From Desulfobacteraceae bacterium (GTDB lineage Bacteria > Desulfobacterota > DSM-4660 > Desulfatiglandales > B25-G16), in assembly GCA_028572035.1 (NCBI GenBank), contig JAPVWE010000030.1, positions 1 to 10,222 of the forward strand: a DNA stretch of 10,222 nucleotides, in the 5' to 3' direction. Made by a program: the position numbers and the translations under genes. The notes under the pieces were generated by a model. It had not been told where the DNA came from, ran no database searches, and saw nothing but the letters and a program-made list of their open reading frames with translations. Positions within the stretch are counted from its first letter, which is position 1; each line of letters starts with the position of its first letter. This document shows, one piece after another, positions 1 to 5,868 of this stretch.

Positions 1-1
1 C

Positions 2-673
2 CTATTCTGTCACATCAATTTTCCAGTTTTTGACGGATGTGCACTGGACCTTGATATAATACTGACCTGGTCCTTTAAAGACCTTAGTACCCGTTCCGGG
101 GCCCACCGTGGTCGCATCAACGAAGTTTTCGGTTTGCCCCCTGGGATAAACCGCTATCATTTGCCCACCCCACGAACCCTTGGGTTCCATCGCATAGGTG
201 AGTTTGAACTCTTTCCCCCGAATTTTGAAAGGCTTTGTGGTCGTATCTGTGCTTCCGGAAAATGTAGCTGGCGATGTGACCGGCTCGCTGACTCCCGCTC
301 GGACAACCTCCACTTGCCAATTAGCAATCTTCTTGGCCCTGACCTTGATATAGTACCTACCCTTCCCCTTGTAGAGATAGGTGCTGCCACTCCCCTCCGG
401 CAAGGGGGAGCTAACAACCATTTCGGTATAGTTGACTTTGTCTCCCTCCGGATACACGTATAGGACAAAGTTGTACCCCCTCTTCACTGCAGCTTTATAT
501 TTCCAGTTGATCTGCCATTCCTTGGTGTTTATGTTAAACGGACTGCCGGTAAGGTCTTTGGAACCACTCAGAAAGATAGGCCCCAAGGGTTCGGGTGCCA
601 CTCCCAGATGGGCACAGGAAAAAGTTCCCAGCAAAAATAGTAACCCGCAGCTGACAAAAAAGATCTTTCTCAT
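2..673 (-). CDS. Putative lipoprotein with two tandem copies of an ~90-residue domain
   Basis: I do not recognise a named family. The 223-residue product starts MRKIFF, has a hydrophobic stretch at residues 4-16 and a cysteine at 20 in the context GTFSC. This is an acceptable but not ideal lipobox, so it is probably a lipid-anchored envelope protein. The mature part is an internal duplication: copy 1 at about residues 33-124 and copy 2 at about 137-222. Both have F-x-SGS-x-D-x-T near the start, then PF-x-I and KE, a VYP segment in the middle, and end with KG-x-G-x-YYIKV followed by NW. Length and alternating hydrophobic residues suggest beta-sandwich folds; that is inference. The start is fixed by a strong GGAGG-type ribosome site about 7 bases upstream; an in-frame upstream ATG at 742 would put 23 residues before the signal peptide. 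The stop lies at the window edge, so the gene is complete. No partner gene is adjacent. Confidence 0.8.
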   Translation of the reverse strand: MRKIFFVSCGLLFLLGTFSCAHLGVAPEPLGPIFLSGSKDLTGSPFNINTKEWQINWKYKAAVKRGYNFVLYVYPEGDKVNYTEMVVSSPLPEGSGSTYLYKGKGRYYIKVRAKKIANWQVEVVRAGVSEPVTSPATFSGSTDTTTKPFKIRGKEFKLTYAMEPKGSWGGQMIAVYPRGQTENFVDATTVGPGTGTKVFKGPGQYYIKVQCTSVKNWKIDVTE

Positions 674-1132
674 TTTAACCTCCTCCTTTCTGCTTATGTT
701 TTTGGTTTGGGCTCCCGGCCCACCGACTGTTGCACATAGCACACAGCCATGCCTGAGCCCTGTTTGTTAACGATCTCACCTCCCACTTGACTGGAATGGA
801 TGTTGAGGCACTTGGTCTCTTATGCCTCCATAAAATAATAATCTTTCGATGTCAAGCTTTTTTGACTTCTTTAAATCGCAAAGGCCAAGGTTGATGACCT
901 TTCCCTGATATCAAACTCGGGATCGACCGAGCTCCATTTGTTGACAAAAAAATTCTTAGGGGAGCTCAGATTTCCTTCGTGCCCTATATTGGAAGGTATA
1001 TCAGAGCCAAGAACAGATTGAACATATCGCACCTTCGGTGCGGACCTGTAGGGGTTCGATTTATCGAACCCGCAATGACGGACGTCATAAATGCCGCCCC
1101 TACAAGGACTTAAAATGGGATTTCCTATACTA
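674..1132. other. 459-base gap between the lipoprotein gene and galE
   Basis: I see no credible coding region here. The left third would be the 5' leader of the minus-strand lipoprotein gene. The middle (about 860-1015) shows nothing I can name. The right end, from 1018, is the hairpin-rich repeat listed separately, and it runs up to the last base of galE. Confidence 0.6.
827..855 (-). promoter_or_regulatory. Possible sigma70-type promoter for the lipoprotein gene
   Basis: On the minus strand a perfect TTGACA (850-855) is followed after 17 bases by TATGGA (827-832), a poor -10 match. It would give a leader of roughly 145 bases before the start at 673. Only the -35 is convincing. Confidence 0.3.
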
Positions 1133-1133
1133 T
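1018..1133. repeat. Hairpin-rich dispersed repeat with TGTAGGGG/CCCCTACA ends, copy 1
   Basis: The element matches 9962-10097 from TTGAACATAT to CTATACTAT. It contains a 6-bp hairpin (CGCACC/GGTGCG, 1028-1042) and an inverted pair TGTAGGGG (1047-1054) and CCCCTACA (1097-1104). Inside that pair is an 8-bp hairpin GGTTCGAT/ATCGAACC (1053-1070). Its right end touches the galE stop codon. No ORF lies inside, so if mobile it would need help from elsewhere (MITE-like). It may also act as an RNA structure at the 3' end of neighbouring transcripts. Confidence 0.8.
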
Positions 1134-2113
1134 CAAGCTATCTTCTTTTCCCACCCCAAGGCTGTTTTGCAAATAAAGGCAAGGTTATCGAATTGAGGTT
1201 TCCAGCTTAGATGTCTTAAGATTTTACTATTATCAGCTACAAGGATTGGAGGATCACCAGACCTTCTTGGTGCTTCTCTGGTGGTAAAATCAATCCCACT
1301 GATCTTTTTCATTGTATCAATAACCTCTCTTACCGAGTAGCCTCTACCATATCCACAATTAAAGATATCCGAGCTATTACCTTGTTTTAGATATTCAAGG
1401 GCAGACAGGTGGGCAGCAGCCAGATCTTCAACGTGGATGTAATCTCTTACCCCTGTTCCGTCAGGAGTATCATAATCAGTTCCATAAATCTCTAAATACC
1501 CTGTCTTGCCAATAACTGTTTGAGCAGCCTTTTTTATGAGGTGTGTAGCCTGGGGAAAGTTCTGGCCTATCTTGCCATCAGATGATGCCCCGGCAACATT
1601 AAAGTATCTTAATGTAGTGTATTTGAGATCTTTATGAGCCTGGGCAGCATCAACTAGAACCCTTTCACTCATAAGCTTGCTCATCCCATAGGGATTTATA
1701 GGATGAACTGATGTTGTTTCCTTTACAGGGATTTCATCAGGTATTCCATAAACTGCGGCTGTCGAAGAAAAGATAAAATACTTAACCTTGTATTGAAGGG
1801 CCATGCTAATCAGTTTGATGGTATTCACAGTATTGTTTGAGTAGTATTGCAAGGGATTGGCTACAGATTCAGGAACAATAATTGAGGCAGCAAAATGAAT
1901 AATAGCATCAAATCTTCTTTTTGAAAAAATCCTAGAAATACCATCAAAATTTGATAAATCCACCACTATCAAATCTCCGTAAAGGACTGCCTCCTGTTTC
2001 CCTGTAGAAAGATTGTCAATCACGGTGATGTCATAATCCGTCTGTTCACCCAAAAACTTGACCATGTGACTTCCAATATAGCCTGCACCGCCCGTGATTA
2101 AGACCGATTTCAT
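1133..2113 (-). CDS. galE: UDP-glucose 4-epimerase
   Basis: This cytoplasmic NAD-dependent enzyme interconverts UDP-glucose and UDP-galactose, supplying galactose for surface polysaccharides or the Leloir pathway. The 326-residue product has the usual family length (about 330). Visible motifs are the Rossmann nucleotide-binding GGAGYIG at residues 8-14, DNLSTG at 33-38, the active-site segment FSSTAAVYG at 115-123, and the catalytic Tyr142-x3-Lys146 in NPYGMSK. The segments GVRDYIHVEDLA and FNCGYGRGYSV are also typical of GalE. The ATG at 2113 has a GAGGAG ribosome site 8 bases upstream. It is transcribed away from the rseC-like gene, with its own candidate promoter in the shared gap. No other polysaccharide gene is next to it here. 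An extended-SDR epimerase acting on another UDP-sugar is possible, but the motifs fit GalE well. Confidence 0.93.
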   Translation of the reverse strand: MKSVLITGGAGYIGSHMVKFLGEQTDYDITVIDNLSTGKQEAVLYGDLIVVDLSNFDGISRIFSKRRFDAIIHFAASIIVPESVANPLQYYSNNTVNTIKLISMALQYKVKYFIFSSTAAVYGIPDEIPVKETTSVHPINPYGMSKLMSERVLVDAAQAHKDLKYTTLRYFNVAGASSDGKIGQNFPQATHLIKKAAQTVIGKTGYLEIYGTDYDTPDGTGVRDYIHVEDLAAAHLSALEYLKQGNSSDIFNCGYGRGYSVREVIDTMKKISGIDFTTREAPRRSGDPPILVADNSKILRHLSWKPQFDNLAFICKTALGWEKKIA

Positions 2114-2168
2114 GGAATAGACTCCTCACAAAGATCCACTGACATCAATGGCATTAGAAAGCAATGGT

Positions 2169-2197
2169 ATATTAGTTTCTTAAAGCAGAAAATTCAA
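2169..2197 (-). promoter_or_regulatory. Candidate sigma70 promoter for galE
   Basis: On the minus strand TTGAAT (2192-2197) and TAATAT (2169-2174) are separated by exactly 17 bases, each matching four of six consensus positions. Transcription would start near 2162, giving a leader of about 50 bases before the galE ATG. Confidence 0.5.
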
Positions 2198-2258
2198 TGT
2201 AATTAAGAGATCTATCAACAAAAACTAGTCTTATTCCGTCTGAATTATTTCGAACCGC

Positions 2259-2286
2259 TTGACAATTTCCTCCTTTTTTCTATAGT
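2259..2286 (+). promoter_or_regulatory. Strong sigma70-type promoter for the rseC-like gene
   Basis: A perfect TTGACA (2259-2264) and TATAGT (2281-2286) are separated by 16 bases. Transcription would start near 2293, leaving a leader of about 93 bases that includes the short heptamer array at 2312-2332. With the galE candidate this forms a divergent promoter region. Confidence 0.65.
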
Positions 2287-2311
2287 CAAGATTCCATACT
2301 ATGTATGTGGT

Positions 2312-2332
2312 CCGTTGTCAGTGGTTAGTCGT
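2312..2332 (+). repeat. Degenerate 7-base tandem array (three units, NNGTNGT)
   Basis: Three consecutive 7-base units, CCGTTGT, CAGTGGT and TAGTCGT, fit the pattern NNGTNGT. They lie in the 5' leader of the rseC-like gene and resemble the heptamer arrays at 5443-5498, 5839-5866 and 6936-6956. Alone this would be weak; the other copies make it worth recording. Confidence 0.4.
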
Positions 2333-2385
2333 TTTTACAGACATCGAAAGGCTTGCATCCAAGTGATAGCAGGAGATCTAATAAA

Positions 2386-2898
2386 ATGGATCAGAGAAGC
2401 ATGGAAATTAGAGAAAGACCTAAGGCCTATATGATTGAGGAAGAAGGGGTAGTTAAAGAGGTACGGGGCAACAAGGCACTGGTTCTTACAGACAGAAAGG
2501 CGCAGTGTGGTCAGTGTGTGGCAAAGGGGTACTGCCAGATGCTTGGTGGTGGCAAAGAGATGCTTTCCGAAGCCCTCAATCCCGTTGGTGCTAAGACCGA
2601 AGACATTGTGCGAATAGGCATACCTTCCGGCACGGTGACAAAGGCCTCTCTGGTTGTCTATATGATTCCTGCAACAGGTTTAGTAGGAGGCGCGGCCATT
2701 GGATATTATACTGGTAAATCATGTGGTTTAGATCCAAATTTATCTACCCTTATTGGTAGCCTGGCCGGGATAGGGATCTCAATGATTTTCGTTAGGCTCT
2801 TGAGCAATATATTGAGCAAAAGGCCATCTTACCAACTGGAGATTATTAAGATCATTAATCCTGAGGATCCTGAATCCAGGGAAGGGAGTCGAACTTAG
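2386..2898 (+). CDS. SoxR-reducing / RseC-family membrane protein
   Basis: RseC-family proteins are inner-membrane proteins. Members are linked to sigma-E control and to reduction of the SoxR iron-sulfur cluster, and relatives occur near Rnf complexes. The 170-residue product has the family layout: a small N-terminal soluble domain with Cys41-x2-Cys44-x5-Cys50 (CGQC...C), two transmembrane helices at about residues 87-109 and 118-140 with glycine-rich faces, and a short charged C-terminus. The ATG at 2386 is preferred because AGGAG (2371-2375) sits 10 bases upstream; the in-frame TTG at 2353 has no good ribosome site. Neither sigma-E, anti-sigma nor rnf genes are visible, so the partner is unknown. 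It converges on the glycosyltransferase gene with only 16 bases between the stop codons. Confidence 0.82.
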   Translation: MDQRSMEIRERPKAYMIEEEGVVKEVRGNKALVLTDRKAQCGQCVAKGYCQMLGGGKEMLSEALNPVGAKTEDIVRIGIPSGTVTKASLVVYMIPATGLVGGAAIGYYTGKSCGLDPNLSTLIGSLAGIGISMIFVRLLSNILSKRPSYQLEIIKIINPEDPESREGSRT

Positions 2899-2911
2899 GG
2901 GCTTTGCCCCT
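2897..2911. terminator. Hairpin between convergent genes, possible weak terminator
   Basis: AGGGGC-TTT-GCCCCT is a perfect 6-bp stem with a 3-base loop that overlaps the last bases of the rseC-like stop codon. Only a short T run follows on the plus strand and none on the minus strand. It could stop or protect both convergent transcripts, but it is not a textbook intrinsic terminator. Confidence 0.5.
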
Positions 2912-2914
2912 TTC

Positions 2915-4126
2915 TCAGTCTCTGTTATCCTCTTCAACCGCATCTATCAACAACTCAAAGATGTTTGGCACGGCGGAGATCACCCTGTTCCAGGTAGGTA
3001 TGTAAGGAACTTCAACCGGTGTTTCGAGAAACTGCTGTCCAGCGCTCACAATGCACCTAACGAAGGCCTCGGCCGTACTGCCTTCTTTATGTCTGTCATA
3101 ATGTAGGCCGTTTATCTCGGAATCATATTCATACCGAGCAATGAGGTCCTGGGCAATCCTCAAGTAGCTCGCCCTCAAAGTCACAAAAAACTCATTTGTA
3201 AGCGTGTACCCCATACTTGCCATAGTCCTAAATATAGACTTTGCGATGTCCGTTCCCATCTTTAGCAAACCCTTATTCGTATCTTCCAGGGTTAGAGGTT
3301 GATGCTTGTGTTCATAGTTATCAGAAAGGTCAACCTGGCATATTCTGCCCAGGGCACAATTCCTGTGAATTTCAGCAAGAACCCCGACTTCTAATCCCCA
3401 GTCACCGGGAATTCTGATGAAACGTGCCAAATCCACATCCATTGAAAATTCCCCAGCCAGGATATACCTGAAACTATCCAGGTACTCTAAGAACTGATTT
3501 GAACCCAGGGTTTCTTTCAGGGCCCTGATAAGAGGTGTTACAAAGACCCGGGTCACCCTTCCGTGCATCTGGTCCGTGACCCTACTGTAGTATCCCTTGC
3601 AAAAGCTAAAGCCAATGTTCGGGTGTGCAACGGGGTAACACAGCCGGGCAAGGAGATCCCTGTTGTAGGTGACGATATCGCAGTCATGCAATGCAATAAC
3701 CTGGCTATCTTCGAGGGCAAGGGTATATCCGTAAGAGGTCCATGCAGACCTTCCCTTGCCATCATCACCAACATTGATTCCGTTTTCAGCCAGTAGATTA
3801 TATAGATTCTTAATTGCTGGACCTGTGCACCAGATCAATTTAGGTTTCTGGGGAAGAGCAGAAAAAAACTCCTTTGCCTCTCGAAACTCCTCTGCGTTTG
3901 CCCTTCCGATGGCAACAATGATATTCTTAAGATATTTCACATTCCTGAGTTCCTCGACAATCCTCGGAAGGCCAGGCCCCTGGAGTTCAAGTGGAATATA
4001 TGGAAGGACAAGAGAAATAGGCCTATGTTTTGTGGCCTCTGCCAGTTCCTCCTCAAGTTCTTCGAGATCCCTCTGTTTAAGCCTATGAAATGTTGCTATT
4101 TCACCATTTTGAAAAAAGTCCGACAT
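2915..4126 (-). CDS. gpgS: GT81-type glycosyltransferase, probable glucosyl-3-phosphoglycerate synthase
   Basis: Enzymes of this family transfer glucose from an NDP-sugar to 3-phosphoglycerate, the first step to glucosylglycerate, a compatible solute or polysaccharide precursor. The 403-residue product has a GT-A core. Residues 36-46 form the first strand region, GKG lies at 123-125, the metal-binding D-x-D is Asp148-Cys-Asp150, and the acceptor-side LAGEF is at 223-227. Next come WGLEVGVLAE (243-252), HRN (254-256) and QVDL (264-267), followed by EHKHQPL with His273, which aligns with the metal-ligand His of GpgS. The start at 4126 follows a GGAGGGAGG ribosome site; the TTG at 4141 merely reads through that site. 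A C-terminal helical part from about 280 is long but seen in the family. The phosphatase of the pathway (GpgP) is not beside it. Related mannosyl or other glyceryl-sugar specificities cannot be excluded. Confidence 0.75.
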   Translation of the reverse strand: MSDFFQNGEIATFHRLKQRDLEELEEELAEATKHRPISLVLPYIPLELQGPGLPRIVEELRNVKYLKNIIVAIGRANAEEFREAKEFFSALPQKPKLIWCTGPAIKNLYNLLAENGINVGDDGKGRSAWTSYGYTLALEDSQVIALHDCDIVTYNRDLLARLCYPVAHPNIGFSFCKGYYSRVTDQMHGRVTRVFVTPLIRALKETLGSNQFLEYLDSFRYILAGEFSMDVDLARFIRIPGDWGLEVGVLAEIHRNCALGRICQVDLSDNYEHKHQPLTLEDTNKGLLKMGTDIAKSIFRTMASMGYTLTNEFFVTLRASYLRIAQDLIARYEYDSEINGLHYDRHKEGSTAEAFVRCIVSAGQQFLETPVEVPYIPTWNRVISAVPNIFELLIDAVEEDNRD

Positions 4127-4152
4127 TATTCCTCCCTCCAAACTTTCTAAAT

Positions 4153-4177
4153 TGCATCCTTCCTTGACAAGGATGCA
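4153..4177. promoter_or_regulatory. 9-bp hairpin in the 5' leader of the GT81 gene
   Basis: TGCATCCTT (4153-4161) and AAGGATGCA (4169-4177) form a perfect 9-bp stem with a 7-base loop. It lies 14 bases upstream of the ribosome site of the minus-strand GT81 gene. The T run is on the wrong side for a terminator acting on that transcript. It may be an operator or an mRNA structure; no binding protein can be named. Confidence 0.45.
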
Positions 4178-4196
4178 TCAAAAAACCACTTCCAAC

Positions 4197-4238
4197 TTTA
4201 GGCACTTTATCAGCCTAAGGCTGATTTAGCTCACTTCA
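4197..4238 (-). repeat. 42-base dispersed repeat, copy A
   Basis: On the minus strand this 42-base segment matches 6882-6923 on the plus strand with two mismatches. It contains a 7-bp palindrome ATCAGCC/GGCTGAT around a 3-base centre. It is followed to the right by related fragments up to the end of the FmdB gene. Confidence 0.85.
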
Positions 4239-4240
4239 AA

Positions 4241-4405
4241 CCCTGGCCCAGACCTGGCCTATAATCTTAATAGGCTGATCAAAGCACCTAGCGCATCATA
4301 GACTTAACAGTCTGATTTAAGCTCGTCGCGCCAGGGCAGGCTGGCCTACATGATTATCTATGCTGATTAGAACGCATAGCGCCAGGGCGGGCTTTAGGCA
4401 CTTTA
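4241..4405. repeat. Cluster of short palindromes and repeat fragments beyond the FmdB gene
   Basis: This stretch is packed with short repeats. GCGCCAGGGC occurs at 4328-4337 and 4379-4388, with CCCTGGC near 4241 in the opposite sense. There are hairpins AGACT/AGTCT (4300-4313) and CTATGC/GCATAG (4358-4379). A 13-base fragment of repeat A (TTTAGGCACTTTA) lies at 4393-4405, and its last three bases are the FmdB stop codon. It lies 3' of the minus-strand FmdB gene and could act as a REP-like mRNA end structure. No ORF of interest. Confidence 0.6.
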
Positions 4406-4762
4406 AATGTCGTTGCCAGAACTGGAATCAAAGTCATAACCAGCCTTCTTGTAATTTTCGAGGGCCCTTTCTTTTATAAGCTTATCCTTTGTTTTATCTG
4501 AGTATTTGTCAGCCAACTCCGCTGCATGACTATAGAGACCAGCCTTTTCGTACTCGGTTATCTTTCTTTCTGTTCCTATATGCTCTGTTGATGGATCAAT
4601 AACTGCAGCATGACACCATGAGATAATCTTCTTAACTCTCTTACCGCAACCTGGGCAATATGAAAGGGGTTTTTCATCAACGCCCTGGATGTGCTCAAAG
4701 CCTTTCCGGCACACTTTGCAAGCTTTTTCAGGAATCTCTGCCTGGTACTCGTAGATCGGCAT
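4403..4762 (-). CDS. FmdB-type zinc-ribbon protein
   Basis: The 119-residue product begins MPIYEY, the hallmark of the FmdB/CxxC_CXXC regulatory-type zinc-ribbon family, whose molecular role is poorly known. Two cysteine pairs, Cys15-x2-Cys18 and Cys36-x2-Cys39 (YCPGCG), would hold one zinc. The first pair is further from MPIYEY than in the shortest family members, where CxxC follows at once. A charged, helix-prone C-terminal half (about 60-115) with many Lys and Glu residues exceeds the basic zinc-ribbon unit. I chose the ATG at 4762 from the conserved family start; the ATG three codons earlier (4771), with GGGG 1-2 bases before it, is possible. A longer ORF to 4894 only translates GC-rich repeat DNA. 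The stop codon comes from a repeat fragment, so the last residues may be recent. No neighbour explains its job. Confidence 0.78.
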   Translation of the reverse strand: MPIYEYQAEIPEKACKVCRKGFEHIQGVDEKPLSYCPGCGKRVKKIISWCHAAVIDPSTEHIGTERKITEYEKAGLYSHAAELADKYSDKTKDKLIKERALENYKKAGYDFDSSSGNDI

Positions 4763-4850
4763 AGGATTCATACCCCACTTACTACCATAATATAGTATTA
4801 TCACAAAATAACATGATAATCTACTAGCTTTAACAACCGGCTTCATTACT

Positions 4851-4930
4851 GCTCGGCTGAGCGCCTCGGCTGAGCCTTTCGGCGGTGAGCTCAAGGCCGA
4901 ACTGCTCGTCGCAGGCTCGCCGCAAGCCCT
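4851..4930. repeat. GC-rich block with direct repeat CTCGGCTGAGC
   Basis: CTCGGCTGAGC occurs at 4852-4862 and again at 4865-4875, each a near-palindrome, followed by further GC-rich short inverted motifs such as GGCGGTGAGC and GCTCGCCGC. The composition is clearly richer in GC than the AT-rich DNA on its left. It looks like REP-type dispersed DNA. Confidence 0.55.
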
Positions 4931-4976
4931 AACCGTTACCGAAATACTAATGAGATCGCCCCATTCTAAATCTGGG

Positions 4977-5005
4977 TTGACATTTTTTGGCTAGAGGCTT
5001 ATATC
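4977..5005 (+). promoter_or_regulatory. Promoter of the rplU-rpmA-obgE cluster
   Basis: A perfect TTGACA (4977-4982) and TATATC (5000-5005) are separated by 17 bases. Transcription would start near 5012, about 114 bases before the rplU ATG. It is the only good promoter I see for the ribosomal cluster. Confidence 0.6.
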
Positions 5006-5039
5006 TCCACTTCTCGAAAGCATAGTAAACCTCTCTTAT

Positions 5040-5067
5040 CTGCCTTTCCAAAGGGCAGGTTTTTTAT
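5040..5067 (+). terminator. Intrinsic terminator in the rplU leader, probable attenuator
   Basis: CTGCCTTT (5040-5047) pairs with AAGGGCAG (5051-5058), 8 bp with one G-U pair, followed by GTTTTTTATT. This is a proper intrinsic terminator on the plus strand. It starts about 28 bases after the expected transcription start and ends about 60 bases before rplU. No plus-strand gene lies upstream, so its likely role is attenuation. ACCTCT (5029-5034) can pair with AGAGGT (5080-5085) around it, and CTCTC (5031-5035) can instead pair with the ribosome site GAGAG (5116-5120). That gives competing structures. Confidence 0.65.
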
Positions 5068-5125
5068 TGACTTTGCTAAAGAGGTGCGGTAACATAAAAT
5101 TATTCTGAAATATTGGAGAGTTAGA

Positions 5126-5437
5126 ATGTATGCAGTCATCCAAACAGGCGGCAAACAGTACAAAGTAACACCAGGGGAAGAGTTGCAGGTTGAAAAACTG
5201 GACGGCAAGGCTGGGGATGAGGTTTATTTTGATAACGTGTTGCTTGTTTCCAAAGAGGGTAAATTAACAGTCGGGAAGCCTGTTTTGGAAAATGCCAGGG
5301 TTGTGGCTAAGATTACCGGGCAGGGAAGAGGGCCTAAGATAGTTGTGTTTAAGTATAAGAGAAGGAAGGGATATAGAAAGAAACAGGGCCACAGGCAAGA
5401 TTTCACAGCTGTAACAATAATGGAAATTAAGGCATGA
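5126..5437 (+). CDS. rplU: 50S ribosomal protein bL21
   Basis: This 103-residue protein binds 23S rRNA in the large subunit and has the standard L21 length. The start MYAVIQTGGKQYKV, the central GKPV segment, and the C-terminal VFKYKRRKGYRKKQGHRQ, rich in basic residues for rRNA contact, are diagnostic. The ribosome site GGAGAG (5115-5120) lies 5 bases before the ATG. It is the first gene of the cluster with rpmA 84 bases downstream, the usual bacterial order. The leader carries a terminator-like hairpin, so autogenous or growth-related attenuation is plausible. Confidence 0.97.
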   Translation: MYAVIQTGGKQYKVTPGEELQVEKLDGKAGDEVYFDNVLLVSKEGKLTVGKPVLENARVVAKITGQGRGPKIVVFKYKRRKGYRKKQGHRQDFTAVTIMEIKA

Positions 5438-5442
5438 ATTTC

Positions 5443-5498
5443 GTTATTGGTTATTGGTTATTTGTCTCCCAATAACGATTAACGAATAAGGAATAACC
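5443..5498. repeat. Inverted pair of 7-base tandem arrays between rplU and rpmA
   Basis: The left array has three units GTTATTG, GTTATTG, GTTATTT (5443-5463). After 7 bases the right array has four units AATAACG, ATTAACG, AATAAGG, AATAACC (5471-5498). The two arrays are complementary in sense and can fold into one long imperfect hairpin between the two ribosomal genes, just upstream of the rpmA ribosome site. Confidence 0.8.
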
Positions 5499-5521
5499 AG
5501 CGACGAGAAGAGGAGGTAGGG

Positions 5522-5776
5522 ATGGCACACAAAAAGGCAGGTGGCAGTTCGAGGAACGGCAGAGACAGCTCAGGAAAGAGACTGGGCGTAAAAAAATTTG
5601 GAGGCCAACTTGTTAGGGCTGGCTCAATCATCGTCAGACAAAGGGGAACTAGTATCCATGCAGGAAACAATGTGGGTGTCGGAAAAGACTACACACTTTT
5701 CGCAAAGATCGATGGGACAATTACCTTTGAAAGATCGGGTAAGTATAAGAAACTAGTAAGTGTTTATGCCCCTTAA
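5522..5776 (+). CDS. rpmA: 50S ribosomal protein bL27
   Basis: The 84-residue protein sits near the peptidyl-transferase centre and is of normal length. It begins MAHKKAGGSSRNGRDS, the conserved N-terminus that reaches toward the tRNA ends. There is no extra N-terminal stretch of the kind cleaved by Prp in Firmicutes. GKRLGVKK, the RQRGT-x-x-HAGNNVG-x-GKDYTLFA core and the final basic strand are typical. An AGGAGG ribosome site (5511-5516) lies 5 bases before the ATG. It is in the classic rplU-rpmA-obgE order. Confidence 0.97.
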   Translation: MAHKKAGGSSRNGRDSSGKRLGVKKFGGQLVRAGSIIVRQRGTSIHAGNNVGVGKDYTLFAKIDGTITFERSGKYKKLVSVYAP

Positions 5777-5838
5777 TAGCGAGATCAATTAACGTGGTTG
5801 AGAGAGAAAACAATGCTGGTGGCCTGTTAACAAAACAA

Positions 5839-5866
5839 GTAACCAGGAACGAGTAACCAGTAACGA
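5839..5866 (+). repeat. 7-base tandem array immediately before obgE
   Basis: Four units GTAACCA, GGAACGA, GTAACCA, GTAACGA (two 14-base doublets differing at one base) end two bases before the obgE ATG at 5869. The array occupies the place where a ribosome site would be expected. No inverted partner is visible close by. Confidence 0.8.
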
Positions 5867-5868
5867 GA

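Larger units (their letters stand above)
4763..5125. other. 363-base divergent gap between the FmdB gene and rplU
   Basis: From left to right it holds the AT-rich upstream region of the FmdB gene with an inverted repeat ATTATCA (4797-4803) / TGATAAT (4814-4820) that could be an operator. Next is a GC-rich repeat block (4851-4930), then the rplU promoter, leader hairpin and ribosome site listed separately. No gene is visible. Confidence 0.6.

Noticed and set aside
134..468. Overlapping ORFs on both strands inside the lipoprotein gene
   Set aside because: No ribosome sites and no recognisable protein features; they are shadows of the duplicated-domain gene.
674..742. Upstream ATG of the lipoprotein ORF
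   Set aside because: A strong ribosome site lies just before the ATG at 673, and the extension would displace the signal peptide.
4763..4894. N-terminal extension of the FmdB-like ORF
   Set aside because: It reads through AT-rich promoter DNA and the GC-rich repeat; the family starts at MPIYEY.
4197..4930. FmdB gene with flanking repeats as a mobile cassette
   Set aside because: The flanking repeats are of different types, no recombinase is present, and similar repeats fill other gaps.
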